NCBI GenBank assembly: GCA_003138485.1
Contig: PLGF01000166.1
Location: 26,470 to 90,469 of the forward strand
Direction: 5' to 3'
From: Verrucomicrobiales bacterium
GTDB lineage: Bacteria; Verrucomicrobiota; Verrucomicrobiia; Limisphaerales; Palsa-1400
DNA length: 64,000 bases
A program made the translations under genes and the position numbers. Positions 26,676 to 36,872 of this stretch are shown piece after piece. The notes beneath the pieces are model-generated. The model saw nothing but the letters and a program-made list of their open reading frames with translations. It was not told the DNA's origin and searched no databases. The first letter of the stretch is position 1; the number at the start of each line of letters is the position of its first letter.

Positions 26676-29596
26676 ACTATCTCCCTGCCCCAGATGCGAT
26701 CAATGTCTGGATGTGACTCCATCGCTCTTGGATTCGGTGTGAGGACGATTTCCGCTTCCTTGATCCGCGGGTCCAATGGCTCAATGTTCGCGGAAAATTC
26801 CCCGCCGTCTCCCGACGATCCATTGGGGATCGCCACCGCCCAAAGGTCGCCACATTTGACTGCTTGTCCGGCAATGCGCAGGTTGACCTCAACGCTGATG
26901 GGCAGCCCCGGCTTGGGATTGGGAGAGACCTGAACAGAGGCCGTCAGGCTCCCGCCCTTGCGCCGGATGATGACTTGCCCAGGCGACAACGCGCCGTGGG
27001 CCAACGGGTCCAGCGCCGGGTCATTCGACAGGCTCACGATCTGGGCATCCCTGGCATAAACCCTTAACTCCGCCTGGCAAACTCGCGTCCAGCGGCGCGC
27101 GGCGGGAGGCCAGTCTTTTGACAGCGCATCCGACGCGAGTCCGGGCATGTTGGTTGCGGCGATCAATGCGCTTTCGATTTCGCATCGCACGATGTGTTTG
27201 CCGGGAGGCACGCCCAGCAATGGCAGGTTGCCCGTGTATTGTTGCTGGTTCCAACCCCGGCCAAAGACATCATGAACAAGAGCCGGCTGGCCATCCAGCG
27301 TGACAGAACGCAACTCGTTGAGGAGGTCAAACCCAAGCCCAGATCCCTGGCTGCTTACCCAAACGCTTCGCAACGTGCATTTGATCTCGACATATCGCTC
27401 GTTTTCACGCACCCGCGCCAGCGGTTCAATGGAAGGACTGCCATAGCAGGCATCCAGAAAACCCAGCGCACTTGTCTCTGTGACCAGATGACTCTCGCTC
27501 AACTGTGTCAGCAATTGGCCAAGCCAGTTCAAGGGCTGGTCGTAGCCTCCGGGATAATCGCGCCGCAGCCACGCGGCAAGGTCATCCACGATCTTGTTTG
27601 CCTCGTTGGCGCTGATCTGGCCCTTGCGAGCGCGCCCTCCCAATTCCAGCCAAGGCCACGCTGATGTCGGCGCGCCCAAGCCCGCCTGAATCACGGCGTC
27701 AGTCGGAGCCGATTGGAGTTTATCCGGCGCCTCGGCCAACGTGCGCTTGTCCACATAATTCGCCCTCCTAATGAAAGCGAACGCCGTCAGGCCAAGGGCA
27801 ACGAGCGCGACCAACACCGCCCCCGTCAGGACGACCCGCGTGAGAAGCGGCAGTGATGTCAGAGATTTCCACGAACCAGCCGCTCCTTGAATTGTCTCGC
27901 GGGCAGGACTGTCCGCTCTGCCCATCGCCATCTTGACCTGCCTCGCCTGCGGTCTCCGGCGCATGGATCCACGCCACAGAACCAACCCGCCCGCGAGCAA
28001 CCCTGGCACGAAACCCGCGGCGAGTCCGAGCAGGATGCCGGGCAGCGGTGTGTAGCGAAGAGTCATCTCGAGCATGTCTGCCGGAGGGTCGTCGTGCTGC
28101 TCGATGCGGTAGGCGCGGATCTCTTTGGCGATGGTGTCGGCTATGTCCATCGCTTCTTCCGGCTCTTCCGGCCGCTTGCCAGAGACGCCGATTTGGATAA
28201 GGGTGCCGCCCTCGGACCGCACGTCGAGTCGGCGCTTCAACAAGACCATCGCTTGCGCCTTGGTGAGTTTCAGCACCAGGTTGCGTTTTCCCCATCGCTC
28301 GTCCAGTTTTCCCGAGCGCTCGTCCAATTCGAGCCGGTCGATGACCCGGCCAAGGATGACGTCGGATCGGATGAGATCAACCATGCTGGCGATGAACTTG
28401 AAGTGCGCTTCCGCCGGGCGTCCGGGCTGCGATTTCTGCGGGCAACTGATGACCGCCACCACTTTCCAACTTTCTGCCCCCCCCATGATGAGCGTTACAG
28501 TCCCTGCGACGAACAACCAGACCAGAACGCCCACAATCAACGCGGCCCGTATGCGGCCGCGAGTAGCCGCAGGGCGCGCTGGCGATGGCCCCGTCTCCGC
28601 GACTGGGGAAGAGGAGCTTGAAATGGATTCCACCATCGTCTTGACTTCGCTGACTTGCTGGTAGCGCAGTTCGGGGTTTTTCTCCATCGCGCGCAGCACC
28701 ACTTCATCCAGGCGCACGTCAATATGAACTTTCCTGGATGGCGGTTCGATCGGCTTGCCCGGCAATTCGCCGGTGAGCATCTGGTAAAACACCACGCCCA
28801 GAGCGTAAATGTCCGCGCGATGATCCACCTCGCCCGGCGCGGAAATCTGCTCCGGCGACATGTATTGCGGCGTGCCCATTAACTTGCCGGCGTCCGATAG
28901 CGCGGAGGAAGCCGGCGCGCTTTCTCCGCCAGTGGGTTTTTCCCCGGTCTGATTCCCGACGATTTTCGCCAAACCAAAATCCGCCACCTTCACCCGGCCG
29001 CGCCGGTCGAGCAACAGGTTTTCCGGTTTGATGTCGCGATGGACGATGCCCTGGTCGTGGGCGTATTGAAGCGCATCGCAAATCTGGGGAACGATGGCCA
29101 GTGCCTCGCGAGCCGAGACCCGCCCACCCGCCAGCAACCGCCGCAGGTTCACGCCGTCCACGTATTCCATCAAGAAGAAATACAAGCCATCCGCCCGGCC
29201 AAACTCGTAAAGGGTGACGATTCCGGGATGGTTGAGCTTGGCCAGCGCTCTGGCTTCGCGCGCAAAGCGTTCGGCAAAAGCTGCGTCCTGCCCAATATCG
29301 GGCGGCAGGATTTTGAGGGCGACGATGCGGTCCAGTTCCCTCTGCCGCGCCTTGTAAACGGCCCCCATGCCGCCCTTGCCGATGAGTTCAAGGATCTCCA
29401 GTTGGGGAAACAGCGGCCCAAGTTTCTCCACCGGCGGCGGCACGAAATCGCGTCGAGTCGCATGGGTTTCGGTGTCCGCCCCAGAGTCCACGCCCGATCC
29501 CAGGCCGACTTTGATGAGACATTCGGGGCACAGGCCTCCTGGCGCGCTGGCTTCAAGCGCCTTTCCACAAGTCGAACATCTATGCTCAGCGGCCAT
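26594..29596 (-). CDS. Membrane Ser/Thr protein kinase with zinc-ribbon and Wzz-like region
   Basis: A 1000-residue Hanks-type kinase. It has an N-terminal zinc ribbon ([11 protein letters not shown] and CPEC), then the kinase domain (about 50-315): [15 protein letters not shown], catalytic [18 protein letters not shown] transmembrane helix follows ([22 protein letters not shown]). Next is a section resembling Wzz/chain-length-determinant proteins ([16 protein letters not shown] ... [20 protein letters not shown]), ending in more helices, and then an external domain. The ATG at 29596 is preferred to a GTG at 29611. The final 27 residues ([12 protein letters not shown] ... AGAQTNE) come from the dispersed repeat. 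The sigma factor gene starts close upstream on the same strand, a common pairing. Its target is unknown. Confidence 0.9.
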   Translation of the reverse strand: MAAEHRCSTCGKALEASAPGGLCPECLIKVGLGSGVDSGADTETHATRRDFVPPPVEKLGPLFPQLEILELIGKGGMGAVYKARQRELDRIVALKILPPDIGQDAAFAERFAREARALAKLNHPGIVTLYEFGRADGLYFFLMEYVDGVNLRRLLAGGRVSAREALAIVPQICDALQYAHDQGIVHRDIKPENLLLDRRGRVKVADFGLAKIVGNQTGEKPTGGESAPASSALSDAGKLMGTPQYMSPEQISAPGEVDHRADIYALGVVFYQMLTGELPGKPIEPPSRKVHIDVRLDEVVLRAMEKNPELRYQQVSEVKTMVESISSSSSPVAETGPSPARPAATRGRIRAALIVGVLVWLFVAGTVTLIMGGAESWKVVAVISCPQKSQPGRPAEAHFKFIASMVDLIRSDVILGRVIDRLELDERSGKLDERWGKRNLVLKLTKAQAMVLLKRRLDVRSEGGTLIQIGVSGKRPEEPEEAMDIADTIAKEIRAYRIEQHDDPPADMLEMTLRYTPLPGILLGLAAGFVPGLLAGGLVLWRGSMRRRPQARQVKMAMGRADSPARETIQGAAGSWKSLTSLPLLTRVVLTGAVLVALVALGLTAFAFIRRANYVDKRTLAEAPDKLQSAPTDAVIQAGLGAPTSAWPWLELGGRARKGQISANEANKIVDDLAAWLRRDYPGGYDQPLNWLGQLLTQLSESHLVTETSALGFLDACYGSPSIEPLARVRENERYVEIKCTLRSVWVSSQGSGLGFDLLNELRSVTLDGQPALVHDVFGRGWNQQQYTGNLPLLGVPPGKHIVRCEIESALIAATNMPGLASDALSKDWPPAARRWTRVCQAELRVYARDAQIVSLSNDPALDPLAHGALSPGQVIIRRKGGSLTASVQVSPNPKPGLPISVEVNLRIAGQAVKCGDLWAVAIPNGSSGDGGEFSANIEPLDPRIKEAEIVLTPNPRAMESHPDIDRIWGREIVFSHVPLSRQDLSAAAPAEPAGAQTNE

Positions 29597-29662
29597 ATTA
29601 TTTCTTTCCACCCTTACCTTAGCGAACCAAGGCGGAATGTTACACGCGGCGGAGAAAAAGAT

Positions 29663-30421
29663 TCATCGGGTGCGGGCCAACACTCGAAAAAGGTGGCGCA
29701 GTTCATCGTCCACGTCAGCGGGGGAACCCACGGTGTGGGCCACTTCGGCCCTGAGCCGTTGCCGGTAGCGTTCCCGCAAGCGATGCACCGCGACTCTCAC
29801 CGCGCCTTCGGACATGTTTAAGGCGGAGGCCAAGGCGGCGTAGGGCTGGGTTTCGCGGCTGCCCGTCAGGGTGGGTTTGAGGACCTCGAATAATCGGCCA
29901 TTGCCGTCTTGTTCATAGTCTGCGCCCAAATCCCGGACAACCGTATCCAACAAAGTGAGCGCCCACTGCTTTTCAAAGGCTTGTTCGGGAGTGTGGTTGT
30001 CGGCAGGTTCACGGGTGTAGCGGGTCTCCGCGGTGTCCAACGGCAACGGCAGCGGATGCAGATTGCCGGCCCGCTTCTGAGCGTTTGCCTTGCGCCATTC
30101 AACGACGAGAAACCGTTTCAACATGAGCAACAGAAACGACCGGAACCGTCCGCGCGATTGGTCGGCGTCGGCAATCCAGTGCTTCTCCAGCAGCCGGGCG
30201 AAGAATTCCTGGGTCAGGTCTTGCGCGTCGTGGGTGGAGTGTCCCTGACGACGGACAAAATTGTAAATGGGATACCAGTATATCCGGCAGAGATGCTCCA
30301 ACGCGGCCTGGGCGCGCGGCGTGTCGCTCCGCGCCGCCGCAAGGACAACCGACCAATGCGTGGTCACAAAAGCCGGCGCATCCGGGGCGTCGTCGCGGCG
30401 GTTGGTTTCGCTTGCCGCCAT
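29663..30421 (-). CDS. RNA polymerase sigma-70 family factor
   Basis: A 252-residue sigma factor. Region 2 covers WSVVLAAARSDTPRAQAALEHLCRIYWYPIYNFVRRQG and DAQDLTQEFFARLLEK. Region 4 covers PYAALASALNMSEGAVRVAVHRLRERYRQRLRAEVAHTV. The spacer between them is longer than in standard ECF factors. The start at 30421 was chosen over upstream codons because those add non-conserved residues. The kinase gene begins 66 nt downstream on the same strand. In this phylum such sigma/kinase pairs are often assumed to work together, but that is inference. Confidence 0.9.
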   Translation of the reverse strand: MAASETNRRDDAPDAPAFVTTHWSVVLAAARSDTPRAQAALEHLCRIYWYPIYNFVRRQGHSTHDAQDLTQEFFARLLEKHWIADADQSRGRFRSFLLLMLKRFLVVEWRKANAQKRAGNLHPLPLPLDTAETRYTREPADNHTPEQAFEKQWALTLLDTVVRDLGADYEQDGNGRLFEVLKPTLTGSRETQPYAALASALNMSEGAVRVAVHRLRERYRQRLRAEVAHTVGSPADVDDELRHLFRVLARTR

Positions 30422-30441
30422 GAACTTTACTTTAGTATTGA

Positions 30442-31296
30442 CTACTCGAAGGCCTTCGCCAGCGCGGCTCTCATCGCGGCTTCCGGCGCCGGGCGGCCCG
30501 TCCACATCTCAAACCCAATGACGCCCTGGCAGACCAGCATGGGCAGGCCGGTCAGCGTTCGTAATCCTCGGGCGCGCGCGGCCTTGATGAAACCGGTTTC
30601 CGCCGGATTGGGCACCACGTCGCAAACGAGCAGATCGGGCCGGGCCTCTTGCAAGTCCGCCGGGGGCGTCTCGGCGACATTGGGAAACAATCCAATGGAA
30701 GTGCAGTTGACCAGAATATCCACTTCCGCGCCAACCTTGCACACCCCGCTCCACAACTCAAACCGCGCGGACAGGCCGGCGCGCCGCTTGAGGTCCTCGC
30801 ACAAGGCGGCGCCGCGCTCCGCGCCGCGATTGACGATGGCCAGCCGCTTCACGCCCGCCGCCGCCAGTTCAAACGCGATGGCCCGGGCCGCGCCGCCCGC
30901 GCCCAGCAGGAGCACGTTCCGGCCCGCCGGATCAAGGCCGGCTTCCAGCCGCAGTCCGCGCAGGAAACCTTTGCCATCGGTGTTTTCGCCGATCAGCCGG
31001 CGTCCGTCGCGCCGCACCGTGTTGACAGCGCCGATGCGCGCGGCATCTGGCGACACTTCATCCAGAAGGGGAAGGACGGCGACTTTATGCGGGATGGTCA
31101 GATTGACGCCTTGCATCCCAAGAGCGCGCACACCGCGGATGGCGTCGGCCAGGTCCGCGGGCGCGACATCCATGGTGAGATAGCGCCACGGCAAGCCCAG
31201 CACCGCGAAGGCCGCCTCCTGCATGACGCAAGTGGGATTCTCGGCGACGGGATGGCCGAGAACACCGACCAGTTCCAATTTATAATTTGCAGCCAT
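30442..31296 (-). CDS. aroE: Shikimate dehydrogenase-like protein
   Basis: AroE reduces 3-dehydroshikimate with NADPH in the shikimate pathway. The 284-residue product has the catalytic Lys71 (NLTIPHK) and Asp107 (ENTDGKGF). It has the glycine-rich nucleotide loop LLLGAGGAARAIAFEL, then NCTSIGL, and a CxxGxxxF-like end (LVCQGVIGFEMWTG). The usual substrate motif HSxSP after the first strand is replaced: GVLGHPVAENPTCVMQ. The two Ser residues that hold the shikimate carboxylate are absent. It may use a related substrate such as quinate or an amino-hydroxybenzoate precursor, or be a divergent AroE. It begins 26 nt downstream of the DUF362 gene, same strand. Confidence 0.82.
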   Translation of the reverse strand: MAANYKLELVGVLGHPVAENPTCVMQEAAFAVLGLPWRYLTMDVAPADLADAIRGVRALGMQGVNLTIPHKVAVLPLLDEVSPDAARIGAVNTVRRDGRRLIGENTDGKGFLRGLRLEAGLDPAGRNVLLLGAGGAARAIAFELAAAGVKRLAIVNRGAERGAALCEDLKRRAGLSARFELWSGVCKVGAEVDILVNCTSIGLFPNVAETPPADLQEARPDLLVCDVVPNPAETGFIKAARARGLRTLTGLPMLVCQGVIGFEMWTGRPAPEAAMRAALAKAFE

Positions 31297-31322
31297 CGAC
31301 TGGCGGGAAGGATGACAGTGGG

Positions 31323-32459
31323 CTATCCCTCGGAGGTCACCCGCGCCGCATTCTTCCATTTGAGCTGGTTCTCTATCGAAGACGCAAGCTGGTACTTTTT
31401 GGCAAGCTTGGCGACGGGTTCGCCCAGTATCTCCATCTTTCCCAGATCGGACTCGCCCGCCTTGGCTGCAGCCAGGTAAGTCAGGTATCCGATATTGGCC
31501 GGATCAATCCCCATGAGGGTGGCGCCGACGGTATCTGCGGCGAGGCAATCGGTGCTGACGACGCAGACGCGATGGTCCACGCGGGTGCCCCTGACAGGGC
31601 CATTGCCTTCCATGCCCTCAAAGCCGTCAATGACGGAGAGCGAGGGGTGAAGCATCGGCGCGAGCATGGCCAGATTGATGTTGATGCCGTGGGCGCCACC
31701 ACCGTGGAGGATGGGCTTGTCGCTGCCACCAAATCCGCGCCCACCCCGGTCGCCGTTGGGATTGGGCAGCTTCAGCGCCGAGCCGACGACGATGTTCTTG
31801 ATGGACATCGTGGCGACGACCAGATCGTGGGTCTTGAGCATGCACGCCGAAATGATGAAGTTGTCCGTCTGATTGGCCAGGATGCCCGACACCCGCACCC
31901 GGCGCGGCGTCGCGTCGGTCTGGTTGAACGCCAGGATCGTCTTGTATTCTTCGTGGTCCAGATCCACCAGTTTGACCTTGTACTTGTCCGCGAGCGTGGT
32001 ATAGCCGAAGTTCTGGAAGCCCTCCATCGTGGAGCCCAGGGCGGATTCGGCAATAATGGCGTTGTCGAGCTTCCCGATGGACTTGAGGAACTCCAGAATG
32101 CCAGCCAGAGCATCCGCGTGCGTGGCGGGAAGCTGGGTGGTCGTGGAAACATTGTTGGGCTTGATGACCACCCGGCGATTGCCGATGGACTGGGCGATTT
32201 CCTTTTCCAGCGACTTCATGGCCCGGAAAATATTGTCGGTGCGATTGTCGCCGTTAGTGAGCGCGACCTTGGCAGGCGCGGCGGAAGCGGCCGCGGCCGC
32301 CTGCGGGGCGGCGGGTGTTTGAGGCGCGGAGCCGGGCGCGTCCGCCGCATGGGCAAAGCGACCCGCGAACAGTGCGGCGGCGCCTGTGGCAAGCCCGGTC
32401 TTTAGAAGGAAATCACGACGATTGGTGAGGGAACACTCTCTTGCGGACTGACTTTTCAT
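31323..32459 (-). CDS. Tat-exported DUF362 protein
   Basis: Carries a twin-arginine signal (TNRRDFLLKTGLATGAAALFAG) and then a Pro/Ala-rich linker. The DUF362 domain follows: VVIKPNNVST, ILEFLKSIGKLDNAIIAES, ACMLKTHDLVVATMSIKNIVVGSALKLP, and SVIDGFEGMEGNGPVRGTRVDHRVCVVSTDCLAADTVGA. Members are often joined to ferredoxins or act in cofactor-linked redox, but this one has no iron-sulfur cysteine cluster. Its biochemical role is unknown. The 378-residue product lies between AroE-like and FucI genes on the strand opposite FucI. Confidence 0.85.
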   Translation of the reverse strand: MKSQSARECSLTNRRDFLLKTGLATGAAALFAGRFAHAADAPGSAPQTPAAPQAAAAASAAPAKVALTNGDNRTDNIFRAMKSLEKEIAQSIGNRRVVIKPNNVSTTTQLPATHADALAGILEFLKSIGKLDNAIIAESALGSTMEGFQNFGYTTLADKYKVKLVDLDHEEYKTILAFNQTDATPRRVRVSGILANQTDNFIISACMLKTHDLVVATMSIKNIVVGSALKLPNPNGDRGGRGFGGSDKPILHGGGAHGININLAMLAPMLHPSLSVIDGFEGMEGNGPVRGTRVDHRVCVVSTDCLAADTVGATLMGIDPANIGYLTYLAAAKAGESDLGKMEILGEPVAKLAKKYQLASSIENQLKWKNAARVTSEG

Positions 32460-32564
32460 GGTGTGATAATACCGTGGCGCGGCCCGGCGTGTCAATGGGA
32501 AGGCTTATCTTCTTTGCTTGGCACGCCCCGGTAAACAGGTTAAATAAGTTCAACAAGCAATATT

Positions 32565-34346
32565 ATGGAAAATCCACTGTTCAAAAAACTCCCCAAAATC
32601 GGCATCCGCCCGGCCATTGACGGACGGCGCCGCGGCGTCCGCGAATCGCTGGAAACGCAAACGATGAACCTCGCCAAGTCCGTTGTGAAACTCATTCGCG
32701 AACGGCTGCGCCATCCCAACGGCAAGCGCGTGGAATGCGTCATTGCCGACTCGTGCATTGGCGGCGTCGCCGAGGCCGCCGCGTGCGCGGAAAAATTCGC
32801 GCGCGAAGGCGCCGGGTTGTCGCTGACCGTGACGCCGTGCTGGTGCTACGGCAGCGAAACCATGGACATGGATGCAACGATGCCCAAGGCGGTTTGGGGG
32901 TTCAACGGCACCGAGCGGCCCGGCGCGGTCTATCTCGCCGCCGTGCTGGCCGGCCACACGCAAAAGGGATTGCCAGCTTTCGGGATTTACGGGCGCGATG
33001 TCCAGGATGGCGCCGACAAGGTGATCCCCGCCGATGTTTCGGCGAAGATTCTGCAATTCGCCCGCGCCGGTCTGGCCGTGGCGACGATGCGCGGCAAGTC
33101 TTATCTCGGCATGGGCGGCGTGTCGATGGGCATTGCCGGCTCGATTGTGGACCAGCCGTTCTTCGAGAGCCATCTTGGCATGAGGGTTGAGACTATTGAC
33201 ATGACGGAATTTCTCCGCCGCATGGACCGCGGCATTTTCGATCAGGCCGAATACAAGAAAGCGTTCAAGTGGGTGAAGGCAAATTGCAAGGAAGGCAAGG
33301 ACTACAATTCGCCAAAGACAATCCGCTCCCGCGCGCAGCTCGACAGCGAATGGGAAAAGTCCGTCAAGATGGCGCTCATCGCGCGCGACCTGATGGTCGG
33401 CAACCCCAAACTGGCCGCGATGGGCTTCGGCGAGGAAGCCAACGGGCACAACGCCATCGCCGCCGGTTTCCAGGGCCAGCGCCAGTGGACCGATTACCAG
33501 CCCAACGGCGATTTCCTCGAAGCCATCCTCAACACGTCATTCGACTGGAACGGCATCCGCGCGCCTTACATTGTCGCGACGGAAAACGACTGTCTCAACG
33601 GCGCGTCCATGCTCTTTGGCTATCTGCTCACCAACACCGCGCAGATTTTTGCCGACGTGCGCACGTATTGGAGTCCCGACGCGGTCAAGCGCGTCGCCGG
33701 CCACACGCTCACCGGCGCGGCGGCGGGCGGCATTTTGCATCTCATCAATTCCGGCCCGGCCACGCTCGACGGCACGGGCCGGCAGGAGCGCGACGGGCAG
33801 CCGGTGATGAAACCATTCTGGGAAATCACCCGCGACGAGGCGCAGAAATGCCTCGCGGCGACGACGTGGCATCCGTCCATTACGGAGTATTTCCCCGGAG
33901 GCGGCTGGTCCTCGCGCTTTCTCACCAAAGGCGGAATGCCGGTGACGATGTGCCGGTTGAACCTGGTCAAGGGACTTGGACCTGCGCTGCAAATCGCCGA
34001 GGGCTGGACCATTGATCTGCCGGAAGAGGTGCATGACGCGCTCGATCAACGCACCAACCCGACGTGGCCGACCACCTGGTTCGCGCCGATTCTGACCGGA
34101 CAGGGCGCCTTCCGCGATGTCTATTCCGTGATGAACAACTGGGGTGCGAACCACGGCGCCATCGGCTTCGGCCACGTTGGCGCGGATTTGATCACCCTGG
34201 CGGCGATGCTGCGGATTCCGGTCTATATGCACAATGTGCCGGAAGAAAACATCTTCCGCCCCAGCGCCTGGAACGCCTTCGGCACCGCCGACCGCGAAGG
34301 CGCGGATTTTCGCGCGTGCGCCAATTTCGGCCCGCTTTACAAATGA
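32565..34346 (+). CDS. fucI: L-fucose isomerase
   Basis: Interconverts L-fucose and L-fuculose (also D-arabinose and D-ribulose), Mn-dependent, in the cytoplasm. The 593-residue protein matches the family throughout, with [17 protein letters not shown] and [22 protein letters not shown]. The metal ligands by comparison with the E. coli enzyme are E340, D364 (IFADVRTYW) and H530 ([20 protein letters not shown]). It ends [16 protein letters not shown], as expected. There is no signal peptide. It is the one clear catabolic enzyme for fucose in the window, placed among fucosidase genes. No fucK, fucA or fucP is present here. Confidence 0.97.
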   Translation: MENPLFKKLPKIGIRPAIDGRRRGVRESLETQTMNLAKSVVKLIRERLRHPNGKRVECVIADSCIGGVAEAAACAEKFAREGAGLSLTVTPCWCYGSETMDMDATMPKAVWGFNGTERPGAVYLAAVLAGHTQKGLPAFGIYGRDVQDGADKVIPADVSAKILQFARAGLAVATMRGKSYLGMGGVSMGIAGSIVDQPFFESHLGMRVETIDMTEFLRRMDRGIFDQAEYKKAFKWVKANCKEGKDYNSPKTIRSRAQLDSEWEKSVKMALIARDLMVGNPKLAAMGFGEEANGHNAIAAGFQGQRQWTDYQPNGDFLEAILNTSFDWNGIRAPYIVATENDCLNGASMLFGYLLTNTAQIFADVRTYWSPDAVKRVAGHTLTGAAAGGILHLINSGPATLDGTGRQERDGQPVMKPFWEITRDEAQKCLAATTWHPSITEYFPGGGWSSRFLTKGGMPVTMCRLNLVKGLGPALQIAEGWTIDLPEEVHDALDQRTNPTWPTTWFAPILTGQGAFRDVYSVMNNWGANHGAIGFGHVGADLITLAAMLRIPVYMHNVPEENIFRPSAWNAFGTADREGADFRACANFGPLYK

Positions 34347-34432
34347 TCTGTTTTACAGGCGCGGGTGCGCCTGGGACATGCGGCGGATTATCCCGCGACG
34401 CAAACCTGTCGCGGGCAGTCCGCGTTCAACTC

Positions 34433-36856
34433 ATGAGAAATCCAAGGTCCTCAATCCTCGCCATCCTGTGTGGCGTTGCATTTACGTCGCTCCACGCCTC
34501 AGAACCTTTTGCCGGGCCGGCGATGGCGAATCCCAACCGGCTCTGGTATGACAAACCGGCGGTGAAATGGGTGCAGGCGCTGCCCATCGGGAACGGGCGG
34601 TTGGGCGCGATGATTTTTGGCCAGCCGGCAAGCGAGCGATTGCAGCTCAATGAGGTCACGGTCTGGAGTGGACATCCGCAGCCGGACGCCGACCGGAAGG
34701 ACGCCTACAAAAGCCTGCCAGAACTGCGGCAACTGATCCGCGAACGCAAGTACGCGGAGGCCGAAAAGTTTGCGAACGCCAACTTCAACGGCCCGGCGCC
34801 TTACAACGCTTCCTACCAGACATTGGGCGATTTGAATTTTGAGTTTCAACTGCCCGACGGCGCGGTGACGGATTACAGGCGGTGGCTTGACGTGGATTCG
34901 GCGCTGGCTGGCGTCGAGTTCGCAGTGGGCCAGACGAAATTCCAGCGTGAAATCTTTTCCAGCGCGCCGGACGGGGTGATCGTTGAGCGGCTGACCAGCA
35001 GTTCGGCAGGCGGATTGAACTTCACGATGCGGCTGACGCGCGCCGCGTCGGCACGAACCCAAGTGGCCGGCAATGACACGCTCGTGATGACCGGCAACAC
35101 CGACATGCCGATTCTGAAGGGGAACCTGGATTATGAAGCGGACGCGCGCATACTGGTCAAAGGCGGCAAAGTGAGTGGAGCGGGGGAGAGCCTGAAGGTG
35201 GAGGGCGCAAATGAAGCGGTGGTGCTGTTGACCTGCGGCACTTCGTTCGTGTTGGATTACTCGAAAGGCTATCATGGCGCGGACCCACACGACGCCGCGC
35301 TGCGATTGGAAGCCGCGGCGGGAAAATCCTACGCCGCACTCAAATCCGCGCACCTTGCCGAATACCAACCCTATTTCCACCGCGTCACTCTCGATTTGGG
35401 AACCACTGCCGCGGCGAAATTGCCCACCGATCAGCGTTTGAAAAATTACGGCGACGGCAAAAATGATCCGGCGCTGGTGTCGCTGTTTTTCCAGTTCGGA
35501 CGCTACTTGTTGATTTCGGCAAGCCGTCCAAACGACCCCTTGCCCGCGAATCTCCAGGGCATCTGGGGCGACGGCCTCAATTTGCCGTGGCAGAGCGACT
35601 ACCATGCGAACATCAATCTCGAGATGATTTACTGGCCCGCCGAGCCGGCCAACCTGGGCGAAATGCACCTGCCACTGCTGAACATGACGACGAATTTCGT
35701 CTTGCCCGGCGCGAAAACGGCCCAGGCGTATTTCGGACCGGACACACCCGGTTGGGTCTTGGGCTATACCGCCAACGGCTGGAGTTGGACCAGTCCGGGC
35801 GAGCGGCTGTCGTGGGGCATCTGGTTCGGGGGCAGCGGCTGGTTGTGCCGGCATTTGTGGGAACATTACGCTTTTACGCAGGGCAAAAGTTATTTGCGCG
35901 AAGTGTATCCGACCCTGCGCGGCGCATCGGAGTTCTGGCTGGCCAACCTGGTTGAAGGCGAAGACGGCAGACTGATTACCTCGCCGTCGTCATCGCCCGA
36001 AAACAGCTTCATCACCGACCAGGGCGTCAGTGCCAGCATCACCGAAGGGGCGGCGATGGATCGTTCGATTGTCTGGGACTTGTTCGACAAGACCGCCCGC
36101 GCGGCCGGCGCGCTCCAGGTGGACGCGGAATTCAAAGCCAGACTGGAAGCTGCGCGCGACCGCATCCGCCCCCTGCAAATTGGCAAGGCGGGACAGTTGA
36201 TGGAATGGAACGGGGATTGGGATTTGAATTCGCACGACCCTCATCACCGACACGTGTCGCATTTGTACGCGCTTTATCCGGGCGACCAGATTGACGTGCT
36301 GGCGAGGCCTGAATTGGCGGCGGCGGCGAAAAAATCGCTTGCGATGCGCGGCGACAACGGCACCGGCTGGTCCATCGCGTGGAAGGAAAACCTTTGGGCG
36401 CGCCTGCGCGACGGCGACCACTCGCATCGGCTCTTGTCGGATCAGCTTCGCTTCACCGACGAAACCGGCGTCATCATGGCAGAAGCCGGCGGCACGTATC
36501 CGAATTTGTTCGACGCGCACCCGCCGTTTCAGATTGACGGCAACTTTGGAGCGGTGGCCGGCATCACGGAAATGCTGCTTCAGAGCCAGGAGCGCGTCTC
36601 CGATTCGAACTCTCCCACGGCGGAAAGCCATGTCATTGACCTGCTGCCCGCCTTGCCAAAAGCGTGGCCGGCCGGCTCAGTCAAAGGGCTGCGCGCGCGC
36701 GGCGGATTTGAGGTGGACATCCAATGGCGCGATGGAAGGCTTGCGCAAGCGACCATTCGTTCGATGGCCGGCGGCGCCGCGCGTCTGCGTTACGGCTCGG
36801 TGACGCGAGATGTCAAGCTGGCCAAAGGCAAGACGTTCCACTGGAACGGTCGCTAA
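34433..36856 (+). CDS. Secreted GH95 alpha-L-fucosidase (second copy)
   Basis: A second GH95 enzyme, 807 residues. The start at 34433 gives a signal peptide ([18 protein letters not shown]). It begins [19 protein letters not shown] like the first copy. Catalytic positions are N393 and N395 in [14 protein letters not shown]523 in SSSPENSF and D702 in [10 protein letters not shown]. It differs widely from the copy at 5782-8148, so this looks like two specialised paralogues rather than a recent duplication. It lies 86 nt after fucI on the same strand, so the two may be co-expressed, supplying fucose and its isomerase together. Confidence 0.95.
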   Translation: MRNPRSSILAILCGVAFTSLHASEPFAGPAMANPNRLWYDKPAVKWVQALPIGNGRLGAMIFGQPASERLQLNEVTVWSGHPQPDADRKDAYKSLPELRQLIRERKYAEAEKFANANFNGPAPYNASYQTLGDLNFEFQLPDGAVTDYRRWLDVDSALAGVEFAVGQTKFQREIFSSAPDGVIVERLTSSSAGGLNFTMRLTRAASARTQVAGNDTLVMTGNTDMPILKGNLDYEADARILVKGGKVSGAGESLKVEGANEAVVLLTCGTSFVLDYSKGYHGADPHDAALRLEAAAGKSYAALKSAHLAEYQPYFHRVTLDLGTTAAAKLPTDQRLKNYGDGKNDPALVSLFFQFGRYLLISASRPNDPLPANLQGIWGDGLNLPWQSDYHANINLEMIYWPAEPANLGEMHLPLLNMTTNFVLPGAKTAQAYFGPDTPGWVLGYTANGWSWTSPGERLSWGIWFGGSGWLCRHLWEHYAFTQGKSYLREVYPTLRGASEFWLANLVEGEDGRLITSPSSSPENSFITDQGVSASITEGAAMDRSIVWDLFDKTARAAGALQVDAEFKARLEAARDRIRPLQIGKAGQLMEWNGDWDLNSHDPHHRHVSHLYALYPGDQIDVLARPELAAAAKKSLAMRGDNGTGWSIAWKENLWARLRDGDHSHRLLSDQLRFTDETGVIMAEAGGTYPNLFDAHPPFQIDGNFGAVAGITEMLLQSQERVSDSNSPTAESHVIDLLPALPKAWPAGSVKGLRARGGFEVDIQWRDGRLAQATIRSMAGGAARLRYGSVTRDVKLAKGKTFHWNGR

Positions 36857-36872
36857 ACGGGAGAGATGGCTC

